A DNA stretch of 64,000 nucleotides from Astragalus membranaceus. Its lineage: Eukaryota; Streptophyta; Magnoliopsida; Fabales; Fabaceae. The notes under the pieces were generated by a model. The model did no database searches. It had not been told where the DNA came from and saw only the letters and a program-made list of their open reading frames with translations. The position numbers and the translations under genes are program-made. Positions 21,917 through 32,100 of this stretch are shown piece after piece. Where the stretch lies: assembly GCA_039519185.1 (NCBI GenBank), contig CM076851.1, positions 53,860,751-53,924,750 of the forward strand, read 5' to 3'. Every line of letters starts with the position of its first letter. Position 1 is the first letter of the stretch.

Positions 21917-23415
21917 ATCTGAATTTTAACGAGGAATATGAATTGGCCGAAACATATTCCAAGGCAAAATGAAGATAAAGAATTCAGAAATTATACCAAT
22001 TTTGTCCACTTAGAGAAACCTGAATTTCTTTTTTTTTTATTTTTATTTTTATTTTTATTTTTGGAAAGGTGGACACTTTCGTGTCGATGCGAAAACAGTA
22101 AATGAAACACTGACGTGCAGACTGAAAAGGTAAAATGGGCACTTGCGTGCAGACAGAAAAGGTAAAATGGGCACTTGCGTGCAGACAGAAAAGGTAAAAT
22201 GGGCACTTGCGTGCAGAAAACGGTAAATTGCCCAGGCTGCCTAAAACCTGTAATCCTTAAACGAACTCTTGACGAATCCGAGTTTGCACGTGGCTTTGAG
22301 GAGCACGCTTCCTGTTGGCCTTTTCGAGCGACCGGGGGGGATCGTTATCAGCTCCGGAACTGATATACTGATCAATGCACGGCGTCCACTGTATCTTAGG
22401 CTGATACAACTATTCCGTTGAACCTCACATGGGGCTGCGGTCCATCGCGTTGCTCGTACACGATGTGAGACCTGGGCAGAAGGGAGCGATGATCTCTGTG
22501 CTCCAATCCGCAATGCGCGCTTGAGCGCTCTCTTTTCTTTTCTCTCCTTCTTTTCTATTTCTCTTTTTTCTTTTTTTTTTTTGAACTCCCAACTTGGGGG
22601 AACATTTTCTGGAATCTGGGGGCGAGGGCTAACACCGAAGTGCTCATCCTCTCTTTGTACCTGTAGCTGAAAATGAATAAATGCATGCAATGCAAATGCC
22701 ATGATTGCTGTTTTTTTTTTTTTTTTTTTGCTGGTTCAGCCAACCCGCGACGCTCATGACACGAGACTGAGGAACCTGTTGGACTTGCGGGGCTCATGGG
22801 CCGAGTGCATGTTGGTCTTGACTTTGCTGGTTCGAAGCAATCGTGGATGTAGTTGCTCTCTCTTGCATGATTGACTGGTTTTGGGGAATTGCCTTCTCCT
22901 GAGACTCTTAAGAATCTCGTAATGATTTGCAATGCTCTATGATATATGCACATGTTTTACAGTTCAGGACCATCATCATCATAAAACGTTTATTTTGAGC
23001 AGAAAAAGCAGAAAATAAAAGAGTGAACAGATACGAGAAATTTGAACTTTATTAATGTGGAAACCGGTCGCACAAGAAGTTACGCCGATTATTTATTACA
23101 CTTGAAAGTTTAAACTGTAAAAAGACACGAAAAAGGAGAGAAGCTGAATTCTGACTGTCCGTCTCTGTGGAACAGTGCCAAACATCTATGTCCTTGACCT
23201 TGATCACTCCCTCATCCAAGCTTGTAGGAGAGTTGTATGCCTTTCTTTACTTTTCATGCCTAAGTTTTCAGACCCTAATTTTTGCCTGGATCGCCATTTG
23301 CGGGTTTTCAATCCACCGGGTCGCTCTGATTTTGCCTAGGTCGCCCTTTGCGGGTTTTCAACCTAGCGAGCTAATTCTTACTTGGCTTGTCTTTCTCTTT
23401 TTTCATCTATTTCTT
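21917..23415 (-). mobile_element. 3' noncoding region of the Ogre/Tat-type element
   Basis: No gene is seen. It holds a 32-bp tandem repeat (about 22114-22227, unit with GTGCAGACAGAAAAGG), T-rich runs at 22560-22580 and 22710-22730, and a roughly 50-bp duplicated motif with GTCGCC..TTTGCGGGTTTTCAA at about 23280-23370, a type of sequence common in this part of Ogre elements. Confidence 0.65.
22114..22227. repeat. 32-bp tandem repeat, about 3.5 units
   Basis: The unit contains CTTGCGTGCAGACAGAAAAG followed by GTAAAATGGGCA. The two central units are identical. Confidence 0.85.
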
Positions 23416-24016
23416 TTAGGCATAATACTTCTTCACTTGATCTGAATTGACTGGATTCCTGAGATCTTCGCCGTCTATGTTTATGAGTATCGGCGCTCCT
23501 CTGGAAAAAGCTTTCTTGACTTCACATGGACCGTCATAAGTGGGCCTCAACTTCTCACGGAGTCAGTCCGGATAGGTAGGATCTTTTTGAGTACAAGGTC
23601 TCCTTCGTCGAATTCTCGAAGGCGGACTTTCCTGCCGAAAGCTGCCTTCATCTTTTGTTGGTACAACTGGCCATGGCGCAGGGCAGCAATTCTTTTCTCT
23701 TTAATGAGATTCCGTTGATCTAGACGAGCTTGGACCCATTTGCTTCTTCTAACTTGACCTCCATGACTACTCGTAGAGAGGGTATCTCAACCTTGATGAG
23801 AAGAACTGCTTCTGACCCATACACTAGAGAAAAAAAAGGTTTGCCCCTGTATGATTTCATGAATGTGAGTGCGACAAGGGATGAGATAGGTGTAGGATCA
23901 ATTTCCCCAGTTGTAGGAGGGGTGAAGAGCGACAGAATTGCCCCACTTGGCATATTGTAAACAAGTGAATTTACTTGTCCTTGAGCTAACACTTTTGAGA
24001 AAACAACAGCAATCAA
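23416..24016 (-). pseudogene. Integrase C-terminal remnant of the Ogre/Tat-type element
   Basis: On the minus strand the text reads FFSLVYGSEAVL, then VEIPSLRV, KLEEANG, later RKVRLREFDEGDLVL, and finally a tail ending DQVKKYYA before a stop at 23416-23418. This matches the end of integrase in Ogre/Tat elements. At least one frame change occurs near 23735. Nothing before the last part of integrase survives: the DDE core, reverse transcriptase, RNase H and protease are missing, so the upstream deletion joined noncoding DNA to this tail. Confidence 0.8.
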
Positions 24017-25208
24017 TCATTGATCGGGATGGACCTTTCGGGATTGTGGTGTTTTGTGGAGGAGAGATGGGTAGGCTTAATGAGGTATTTGGGGCTAATG
24101 GCAGGATGGTTTTTATTCGGTATTGGCTGTTGATCGATGATTTATGATGGTTAACTGGCTTGATGAGGTATTAGGAGATTTTATTCCTGGCTAAGGTCTG
24201 TGGAGGGCGGGTCATCGCGGTCAAATGAGAGTGTTTGCGGTTTATGAGAGGAGGGGTGTATGGAAATGAGAAAGTGTTTGAAGGTTTATTGAGACAAGGA
24301 CCTCTTGGGTTTTGTGGTAACGTGTATCAACTCACTACTTACATTTCTTTTGTATTTTTCTTTTGGTTTTGGGATTTTCCTTTTTGAATGATTTTTCCTT
24401 CTTTGACTTCTTCTTTTTCTTGAGCTTGGGTGAGCTGATAAACAACGATGCACTGTTTTTTATTCGAGGTGATCCTTGTCTAAGGTGACTTTTGGATTTT
24501 TGGCTTTTTCTTGGCTTAAGATGGGTCGGAAAGGATTATGTTTTTCTCTTTGGGATTTTCTTGGCTTACGGTAGGTAGGAGGGATTTTGTTTTTCTCTTT
24601 GGGATTTTCTTGGCTTAAGGTGGTTAGGAGAGGATTTTGTTTTTGGATATGGAATGGTATTCCGACTTCATTTCAAATCATGATTGCTTATTTCCTCAAA
24701 AATTAACTCTGGGACAATAATTCACTTATTTTCATGCACTTGCCCTTCTTCTTGACCTCTTTCTTGTTCTCAGCGGTTCCCAAGTTGATCACTTCAGTGG
24801 ATTCCCCGTGATGCTGAATAATCCTTTTCCCTTGCTTCATTAACCTTCTGGAGGATTTTCCCGGTCTTTCTCAACGTCCCACTCTGCTTGATTGATAAGG
24901 TGATCAAAGTCAAAATATGGACCGTTGGCACTGTTATTTTGAGAGACAATTGCTGTGGATTTGCTTTTTGTCGAGGCGAAAAAGCAGAATGGACAGTGAG
25001 ACAAGCAAGCAAAAATAATAAAGAAAAGACACATGAAATGAAAAGGAATTGATTTTTATTGATTGAAATTCAAAAACAACGTTTTTATTGATGATGATGA
25101 CTTTGAAAATAAAAACATGTGTGCCCCTAACAACTGGCACTGTGGCCTTGGGCAGAGCCACAGGGTTGCATTACAAATTACTACTTTAAATCAAAGGTCC
25201 CAGGAGGA
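24017..25208 (-). mobile_element. Noncoding filler between gag and the integrase remnant
   Basis: No protein match is seen. From about 24509 to 24640 a segment of roughly 60 bp containing GGGATTTTCTTGGCTTA is repeated about three times. The sequence occupies the place where pol should be, so it may be derived from other noncoding parts of the family. Confidence 0.5.
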
Positions 25209-27086
25209 TCAACAGTCTTTCAATTCTTTAATTCTTTCACCAGCACCGCAGCGACAAACCAGGTTTGCACCACCCTCATCATTGATGACAGCAATTTGAT
25301 CATGTTGTTCCTCTTCCTCATCCCATCCTGTGGGCTGGATGTCTTCCATTCGGATTTGAGCACTCTCGGGAGCGTCATATCTGACCAAGTAGTCAAACTT
25401 TCCACTGGACTCCCCTAGGGTATCCCAACATCCCTCTTCTGACTTAGGACCATTATTGATGACAGCAATTTGGTCGTATCGTTCCTCTTCCTCATCCCAT
25501 CCTGTGGGCTGGATGTCTTCCATTCGGATTTGAGCACTCTTGGGAACGTCATACCTGACCAAGTAGTCAAACTTTCCACTGGACTCCCCTAGGGTATCCC
25601 AACATCTCTCTTTCATAGGCACCGCTATTACTTCCTCATTGATTTCTTTTTCATCTTCAATATCATGGGTCCCTATCTGAACCACGCGCCGATCTATCAG
25701 GTCTTGCAGGACTGACTTGAAAACTTCACAGGCACCCACACATAAAGGATCGGCGCATACACAGCCCTTCTTGATAACACCACGACGACACGACTCAGCA
25801 TGTATATTTTCCAGAGGAGTCTGGATACACTTAACATCTTTTATCATTGTCTCCCCCACAGAATCCTCTACTGCATTAGCGGATGGTGTCCCATGTCCCG
25901 GTAGGGGGCTTGTAGTTGTACTGGGACTGTTCGGCTTGAAAGAGATCCAGTTGGCATCAATCAAATCCTGGACTACATATTTGAAAGCCTTGCAGTCCTC
26001 CACCGTGTGGCCGACTCCCCCACTATGAAAGCTACAAGTAGCATCAGCATTGTACCCCCTAGGAAAGGGAGGTTGTATAGGCTTCATGGGGCGAGTATTG
26101 ACCAAATTCTTTGAGACAAGATGATTGAACAATTCAGTATAGGTCATCGGGATCGGATCAAAATTAGCACGCCTCTTCTCTTGATAGTTCTGGGCTCTGT
26201 AGCCTGAATTAGTTTGCTGCGGAGAGTTGAAAGATAATGGTACCGCCCGCTGAGGAGAGCTGAAAGATGGGCCTCCTCCTGCGGAAATAACATTGGTTTC
26301 CCCTTCTTTATTCTTGGGGAAGTTGGGAAAGGGTTTCTTTTGTCCACTAGAATTTCCAAAACCTCCAGCAATCTTTCCGCTGCGCAATCCGTGATCTAAT
26401 TGTTCCCCAATGACAACCACCTCTGAGAAATTGGACGAAACACTCCCCACCAACCTATCATAATACAGCCCTGGAAGGGTCTCCATAAACATGTACACCA
26501 TCTCTTTTTCAGTCAATGGCGGCTTCACCTGAGCAGCTATGCTCCTCCATTTTTGAGCGTATTCTTTGAATGATTCTCTATCTCCTTTGCTCATGTGCTG
26601 CAATTGAGACCGGCCTGGAGCAAGGTCCATGTTATACTGGTATTGTTTTAGAAAGGCTTCAGAGAGATCCTTCCAACTGTGAACTTCGGAGGATTGCAGC
26701 TGCATGTACCAATCTAGTGATGCCCCAGTCCGACTGTCTTGGAAATAATGAATGAGCACCTTGTCATCATGAGCATAAGCGACCATTTTTCTAACATACA
26801 TCGTCAGATGGCTAGATGGACACCCGGTGCCGCGATATTTATCAAAGTCAGGTGCTTTGAATTTAGGGGGTATAACAACATCTGGGACAAGGCACAAATC
26901 TCGGGCATCCCTGGCTCTAGTTCCTGATCCTTCCACAGCTCTTAAGCGCTCTTCAAGCGAGTGATACCGAACCCCATGCTGAGTGTTCCCAAACAAATGA
27001 CCTTGTGGGTAGTTCCCCGGACCGTGATAATAACCCCCATACTGAGCAGGGTTTCCCATATGATGGACAGCGTTCTGAGGGTTCAC
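25209..27086 (-). CDS. Gag of the Ogre/Tat-type element, main part
   Basis: This is the larger part of Gag, the capsid protein that packages element RNA. It shows the retrotransposon gag fold signature: VPDVVIPPKFKAPDFDKY, CPSSHLTMYVRKM, WKDLSEAFLKQYQYN, then MVYMFMETLPGLYYD. There is no ATG at the left edge; the frame simply continues from the preceding piece after a frameshift, so the two are one broken gene. A zinc-knuckle-like CSFHSGGVGHTVEDC follows. Near the C-terminus a 58-codon segment is tandemly duplicated (CWDTLGESSGKFDYLVRYD occurs twice). The frame ends at 25209 with no protease continuing. Confidence 0.85.
   Translation of the reverse strand: MNPQNAVHHMGNPAQYGGYYHGPGNYPQGHLFGNTQHGVRYHSLEERLRAVEGSGTRARDARDLCLVPDVVIPPKFKAPDFDKYRGTGCPSSHLTMYVRKMVAYAHDDKVLIHYFQDSRTGASLDWYMQLQSSEVHSWKDLSEAFLKQYQYNMDLAPGRSQLQHMSKGDRESFKEYAQKWRSIAAQVKPPLTEKEMVYMFMETLPGLYYDRLVGSVSSNFSEVVVIGEQLDHGLRSGKIAGGFGNSSGQKKPFPNFPKNKEGETNVISAGGGPSFSSPQRAVPLSFNSPQQTNSGYRAQNYQEKRRANFDPIPMTYTELFNHLVSKNLVNTRPMKPIQPPFPRGYNADATCSFHSGGVGHTVEDCKAFKYVVQDLIDANWISFKPNSPSTTTSPLPGHGTPSANAVEDSVGETMIKDVKCIQTPLENIHAESCRRGVIKKGCVCADPLCVGACEVFKSVLQDLIDRRVVQIGTHDIEDEKEINEEVIAVPMKERCWDTLGESSGKFDYLVRYDVPKSAQIRMEDIQPTGWDEEEERYDQIAVINNGPKSEEGCWDTLGESSGKFDYLVRYDAPESAQIRMEDIQPTGWDEEEEQHDQIAVINDEGGANLVCRCGAGERIKELKDC
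25284..25612 (-). repeat. 174-bp tandem duplication within gag
   Basis: GATGACAGCAATTTG on the plus strand recurs at 25284 and 25458, a period of 174 bp (58 codons, frame kept). The two copies differ at several bases, so the duplication is older than the insertion. Confidence 0.85.
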
Positions 27087-27574
27087 AGTAACTCCCAGAG
27101 TAGGACTAGGTGAACCTCTTGGCAGTACAGTATCAGGACTAGGAGTATAGTCGTGACAGGTTGACTCGACCCCACAGGAATAGCTTCAGCAGTAGGCGGC
27201 ATATAACCCATGGGCATCCCCCAAGGATATATCGGTGCATTCAGATGACTCTGTCCGCTCGCCCCTGGGGGATGGGCAAAGTGACTGACCCCCCGTCCAT
27301 AAGAGGTGTGAGTAGTTGTAACTTCAGCGGACACCGGAGGAGAAACGAAAGTAACAATCCCTTCGGAATTTACAACAGCGGCGGCCCCAGCAGCGGCCCC
27401 ACCCCTCAGATTCTGTAGCATACTCATTACTTCGACCATCTGTGCTTCCATAGCCTCCACTTTGGTCTTCAAAGCTTGATTCTCTTGAGCCAGCTGCTCA
27501 GGATTAAGAATCTCCACAACCGACTCATCTTGACCCAGGGGGTCCTCATTCTCGAGATGTTGATTGCTAGCCAT
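27083..27574 (-). CDS. Gag N-terminal part, frameshifted
   Basis: The ATG at 27574 (MASNQHLENEDPLG) starts a segment with a predicted coiled coil (LAQENQALKTKVEAMEAQMV), typical of Ogre/Tat Gag N-termini, then a Gly/Ala/Pro-rich linker. After about residue 145 (near 27120-27165) the reading frame no longer fits the family. A different frame continues with Pro/Ser-rich text into the main gag part. A single-base indel there explains it. Both LTRs are almost identical, so either the break came before insertion or it is a recent mutation. Confidence 0.78.
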   Translation of the reverse strand: MASNQHLENEDPLGQDESVVEILNPEQLAQENQALKTKVEAMEAQMVEVMSMLQNLRGGAAAGAAAVVNSEGIVTFVSPPVSAEVTTTHTSYGRGVSHFAHPPGASGQSHLNAPIYPWGMPMGYMPPTAEAIPVGSSQPVTTILLVLILYCQEVHLVLLWELL

Positions 27575-28676
27575 CAATCTTGCTTGTAGACGGGTGGAGT
27601 ATCGGTGTTGGCGAACCAGCTTGCCTTTTGTTTTTCTCTCTGATGATAGAACATTTTTTTTTACGAGTACAAGTATGAGTGCGTAAATGAATGCAATGCA
27701 TATGGCTTTATGTTATTTTTGTATTTAGATGCATGAGGAATGTTGTATGAATTTTTTTCAGAATTTTGCTTATGTAAAATGCGGATGATGAGGATGCTTG
27801 TTATAAAGACAGATATTTACAGGTGGGGTTTTGAAATTTTAGGGCAATATACCCTATATGCCACCTCACATAGGTATTCATGAAAGAGAAGGAAAAACAT
27901 ATTCTTTTTCTTTGATTTTGTTGTTTTTTCAAAAAATGTTTGCGGAAATGAACTAAACTAGATGCAATAATGCACACACAATTTTGGAAAAGCCCTTGTG
28001 ACCTAAAAAGAGGTAAGACCTATGATCTAGGGCAATTAAAAGGGTAATCTTTCCATGTAGCTCTATTCTCTCCCTCACAAGGCCACCAGAGCTACAGTCC
28101 CTTTCACAAAATTCCCCACAAATGCAGCAAACTGCTAGGTGTCAGGCATCATGAAAGAGCACAACTCTGGTTGAAACTTTCGCAAGTAGCCAAACGGACA
28201 AAGGTCCTGATGGGCTCTCACTACTCGAATCCACTCTCCTAAGTTTTTGCAGACCTGGGTTATGGTCCCACTCAAAGCACATAGTCACAGGGTATAAGTG
28301 TAGTGTGTGTCAAGGGCATTTTCCCTAGTACTACCCCCACCTGAAATGAAAACCAGAGCAGTCCAGAAAAAAGCAAGCAATAACAAGTTATCTACCCTAG
28401 GGTTCCATACCTAGAATATCTATAAACAAGGATATTGCTCACCTTAGGAAAAGGAGCCAAGAAGAGGGGATCATGGGGATTGAAAAAATGCATGGACATG
28501 AGCGATAAAAGAAAGGGAATAAAGGATGAGACAGGGAACAACATAGAAGAAGACAAATGCATACGCCTACAATCGATGATAAGAAAGGAAGGCAAACAAG
28601 GTTTTTAATCAAATCAACAATACATTAAACCACACATTTAAATTAGTTAGGCTTGACCCTCGTCTTTTAAAAAGTG
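27575..28676 (-). mobile_element. 5' leader of the Ogre/Tat-type element
   Basis: This is the untranslated region between primer site and gag on the minus strand. No open frame with a recognisable product is seen. Confidence 0.6.
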
Positions 28677-28694
28677 TCCCCAGTGGAGTCGCCA
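28677..28694 (-). promoter_or_regulatory. Primer-binding site, tRNA-Arg type
   Basis: On the minus strand TGGCGACTCCACTGGGGA starts two bases after the LTR end. This is the primer site characteristic of Ogre/Tat elements, complementary to tRNA-Arg. Confidence 0.85.
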
Positions 28695-28696
28695 GC

Positions 28697-30790
28697 TGTT
28701 GCACCCCGAAAAATCCCGGCTGGGTTTCTCAACGTACAACGTGGAATAATTTTGGAGCCGCCACCAATATTTTAATTTTAAGACCAAAACATTGAAAAAA
28801 GGTCTTTTGGACAAGGCGGATGGTCTTTTGAAACTAGAGATATAGGTTTGGGGGTCGATTACGTGCGAGGAAGGTGTTAGCACCGCGCACGTCCTTTCTA
28901 CCGAAAGGGAACCTCTAATTAAATGTGTGGTTTTAACGTTTGATTTGAAAAATACCTAGATTTGCCTATTTATTTCTTATTTGGAGATGAATGGGAAATC
29001 TTTAATGAAAATTTTATTTTAGGTGAGAAGGGGGGGAAAAAAGGGTTTTTAGAAAAAAGTGCTTGACGGGACATGGCCCGCTCCTACGTATCTCCCGGTG
29101 CGATGGAGAATTCAAAGCTACGTAGTTCTTGTTTCTTCTTGAAAAGTTTTTGTTTTTTTATCTTTTTAGTGAGTTTTTTGAAATAGGACGAGCGTTAGCA
29201 AATGATTAAACTAGCAGAGGCTATGATGAATCACTTACTAAATACTCAAAAGAGAGAGTTGTACCGCTAGTCAAACGAACGAAGGTTCTGATGGACTATT
29301 GATAACAACTCGTTTTTTATTATCTTTTTTTGAAATGATTTTCGAAAGAGATTGATTCGTACGATGATCAAACTAACAAAGGTTATGATGGATCGTCGTT
29401 TATTATTTTTAGGAGAAAAGGACATTGTCACTAATAGCTAAACGAACAGAGGCTCTGATGAGCTACTAGCAACAATGGGTTGGAAAATGATTTTTGTTTG
29501 TTTTATGAAAATGATTGGTTTAGGGGGATGAAAAGAATTTTTATTTGTTGCGCTTGACGAGGACGTGGCTCGCTCCTACGTATCCCAAACGGGAATCAAA
29601 GCGACGTAGTTCTGATTAAAAAAATGTTTTTAAAAGGGTTTAAAAGGGGCAAGCTGAATCACCCGAGATCATCTTCACCACTTAGAACATCATGCACTAG
29701 GCATAAGTGGGAATCATATGGTTCGTCCTCAACAATGGACGATAATACACAAGAACGAGTAGATAAATGCTATAGCTAAGTTTAAATCACATGGATCACA
29801 ATAACTAAATATTAACAAATGAAAAGACTGAAATACCTCTGATGAAGACAGATATTACAAATCTGAAGAACGCAAATCCCGACTAACTCTTGCAGAAGAT
29901 CGACTCCGACGGACCAACGGAACGAATAGAGCGAAAAAATAAAGCGTAGAAGAGCTTTTCTAAAATGTGAGAGATTTCGAAAAATGAGTTTTTTTCTCTG
30001 ATCCCGTGAAAATGCGTCCCTTTGAAATGAAAAATGAGCTTCCTATTTATAGGAAATCAGATTTGATCTATTTTAGGAAACTAGGTAATCGATTATGTTG
30101 GAAATAACTTGGGAGATGTAATCGATTATGTGCCTTGGATCTCAGATTCAATAATCGATTATGTGCTTCAAAAGGGGAAGGGGATAATCGATTATTTGCT
30201 TGTTTTCATAGAGCAAATAATCGATTATTTGCTTGAATGAAATAAGAAGGTAATCGATTATTTGCTTTCCTGAAAATATGGGCATCTTAATAATCGATTA
30301 TGTGCTTCAAAAGGGGAAGGGGATAATCGATTATTTGCTTGTTTTCTTAGAGCAAATAATCGATTATTGGCTTGAATGAAACAAGTAGATAATCGATTAT
30401 TTGCTTGATTTTCAGAGTAGATAATCGATTATTTGCTTGAAGGAAGGATATGACGTAATCGATTATTTCCTTATTCATCAAGAATACATTATATGCATGA
30501 TAAAATCAATTTTATACTTTCTAAAAATTTATTTTTATGCATGAGGCTTATTAAGAAAATATTTTCATGCAAAAATTATGTTTATAGACCCTTTTGTGAG
30601 AAATGACCAAAATGCCCTTTTTGACCCTAAAAACCCTAATTTCCCAAAAAGTGCATTCTAACCCTAAAAATGATTTCAAAAACTTTGGAATGATTTCTAG
30701 GACCCAAAATGCAATGCATAATTTATTATATATTTTTTGTGTGGAAAATTTAGGGTTTGGACCTAAGCCGGACAAAATTGGGGTATGACA
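28697..30790 (-). repeat. 5' LTR of the Ogre/Tat-type element (2094 bp)
   Basis: It has the same ends as 19811-21903. It is followed by the GTGCC duplication at 30791-30795. Confidence 0.9.
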
Positions 30791-30795
30791 GTGCC

Positions 30796-31240
30796 ATGCA
30801 GGAATAAATGCATCTGGAGGACAGTGAGGAAGGAAATATAGGCTACAAAAACGTACAGAAGCAATGCAACTGCACTGCAGAAAATAAATGCAGAAAAACA
30901 TCAATGCAAAAATCACTTCAAAGAAGTGATGCATCTGCATTAAAGAAACCACCAACATAAGAAAAATAGTGCATTAACTCAAAAAGCTTTGAAAAATTCA
31001 ATCAAGTCCTTGGTTGTAAAACTCCCCAATACTTGAGGATTTTGTGAGTCTAACCTTTCTTTTGAAAAAATATTTTGGTGTGACCAAAGATAAACCAATC
31101 TTTTCAAAGGCTAGGAGGAAGTTTTCACTTAGTCTTGGAACCAACCTCAACTCAGTGGGTTCACACACACACAAAGAGTGTAAATAATTCTGGAAGCTTG
31201 AAAGGAAATAAAGGCACAAGAAAAAATTGATGAGCAAAGA
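30796..31240 (+). mobile_element. Athila-A 3' noncoding region (remainder), truncated
   Basis: It continues the TGCATCTGGAGG repeat broken by the Ogre-type insertion, then has more GCATCTGCAT-type text and AT-rich DNA to about 31240. No Athila 3' LTR is recognisable before the dienelactone-hydrolase fragment, so the 3' end seems lost. The exact right boundary cannot be placed. Confidence 0.5.
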
Positions 31241-31287
31241 AGTTCATAGAGAGCACCTCATGAAAATCCAAATATCAAGCTGATTAC

Positions 31288-31453
31288 CAAGTTGAGAAAT
31301 CATCGCAACATGATTTGTAATTTCGAAATCGACACCCCACCACTCTTGAACGACAACAATTCCAGGGGTATCGTGTTTGCCAATGACATACGTATTAAAT
31401 GTAGTGTCATCCCTTTGAATCTGGATTTTGGTGAAAGGAGTAGAGTCAGCCAT
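31288..31453 (-). pseudogene. Dienelactone hydrolase-type gene fragment, exon 1
   Basis: From the ATG at 31453 the minus strand encodes 55 residues with TPFTKIQIQRDDTTF and GIVVVQEWWGVDFEI. These closely fit the N-terminus of plant dienelactone-hydrolase-like alpha/beta hydrolases, cytosolic enzymes of roughly 240 residues. The match stops at a good splice donor (CTTG/GTAATC, donor at 31287-31286). After about 50 bases of intron-like DNA, Athila-A-type sequence starts, so later exons and the nucleophile are absent. The DNA upstream (31454-31700) looks like a natural 5' leader. A copia-like LTR and primer site lie 325 bp upstream on the same strand. Confidence 0.75.
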
Positions 31454-31778
31454 GGAACGAACTGAGAAGCGAGAAGCAAAGGTGAAATCGAATCGCACAA
31501 AGAAGATCTCAGCGATAGCGGAATGATGAATACGCAAAACGGATCAAACGAAATCGAAGTTCATGAACAAATCGGAGAAAACAAAAATGAAATCGAACAG
31601 ATTGAGAAGGAGAACATCAAAAACGGGAAAAAATGATCGGAAGAAAAACGCAGAAAGAGATGCCAACGAAGCAAACAAAAAAATTGAAAATAAAATGAAC
31701 AAAAAAAACTAGTAAAGTAAAATAGAACCCGTAGCGGAATTAATGTTCAAGGAGGATACCATGTTTGCTCTGATACCA
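31454..31778 (-). other. 5' leader-like DNA between LTR and hydrolase exon
   Basis: It reads T- and C-rich on the minus strand, as plant 5' leaders do. It could be the captured leader of the hydrolase gene, the internal region of the copia-like element, or both joined. No visible seam. Confidence 0.4.
31767..31778 (-). promoter_or_regulatory. Primer-binding site, initiator tRNA-Met
   Basis: GCTCTGATACCA on the plus strand is TGGTATCAGAGC on the minus strand, directly after the LTR end at 31779. Confidence 0.8.
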
Positions 31779-31994
31779 TGTTGAAAAATATGGTATCCAT
31801 GGAAGATAAAAATGAAAAGCTCTAAAAACCGATTATATTGAAAGTGAAATATTACAAATGAGAAGAGGTTGATGGTAAATGAGTCTATCATCTACCTTAT
31901 ATACTAATTAACTAATGGACTTTACTATCTAATGGCCTTATTATCTAATGGGCCTTACTAACCAACTAATGGGCTTACATCATATATTTTAACA
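31779..31994 (-). mobile_element. Copia-like 5' LTR (216 bp), partner LTR not found
   Basis: TGTTGAAAAATATGG to TATTTTAACA forms an LTR with inverted TGTT/AACA ends, and the minus-strand primer site adjoins it. No second LTR and no target duplication are seen, so the element is truncated or its other end was replaced. Confidence 0.7.
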
Positions 31995-32100
31995 AGTTTT
32001 AACGCTGCTCCGTACCCAAGGCGGGGATTGAAACCCCGACCCTTGGTTAAGGAAGGATCGGCTCCAACGGCTGAACACCACGCTCTGGGTTATGATACTA
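31995..32100 (-). repeat. Possible tRNA-derived SINE fragment
   Basis: On the minus strand a GGGGTTTCAATCCCCGCC motif resembles a degenerate pol III box B, and GTGTTCAGCCGTTGG upstream could be a worn box A. The length and lack of a tail leave this tentative. Confidence 0.3.

Larger units (their letters stand above)
19811..30790 (-). mobile_element. Ogre/Tat-type Ty3 element, pol-deleted, very young
   Basis: Two near-identical LTRs (19811-21903 and 28697-30790) enclose 6.8 kb. On the minus strand the order is 5' LTR (28697-30790), tRNA-Arg-type primer site, gag (27574-25209), a short integrase remnant (24016-23416), 3' noncoding DNA, polypurine tract and 3' LTR. The LTRs begin TGTCATACCCC on the minus strand, as is typical of Ogre/Tat elements. 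Protease, reverse transcriptase, RNase H and most of integrase are absent, so it cannot supply its own enzymes. The GTGCC duplication shows integration as a unit. Confidence 0.9.

Noticed and set aside
31995..32100. tRNA gene
   Set aside because: Only a box-B-like motif is convincing; no cloverleaf or acceptor stem could be drawn. Listed as a possible SINE fragment at low confidence.
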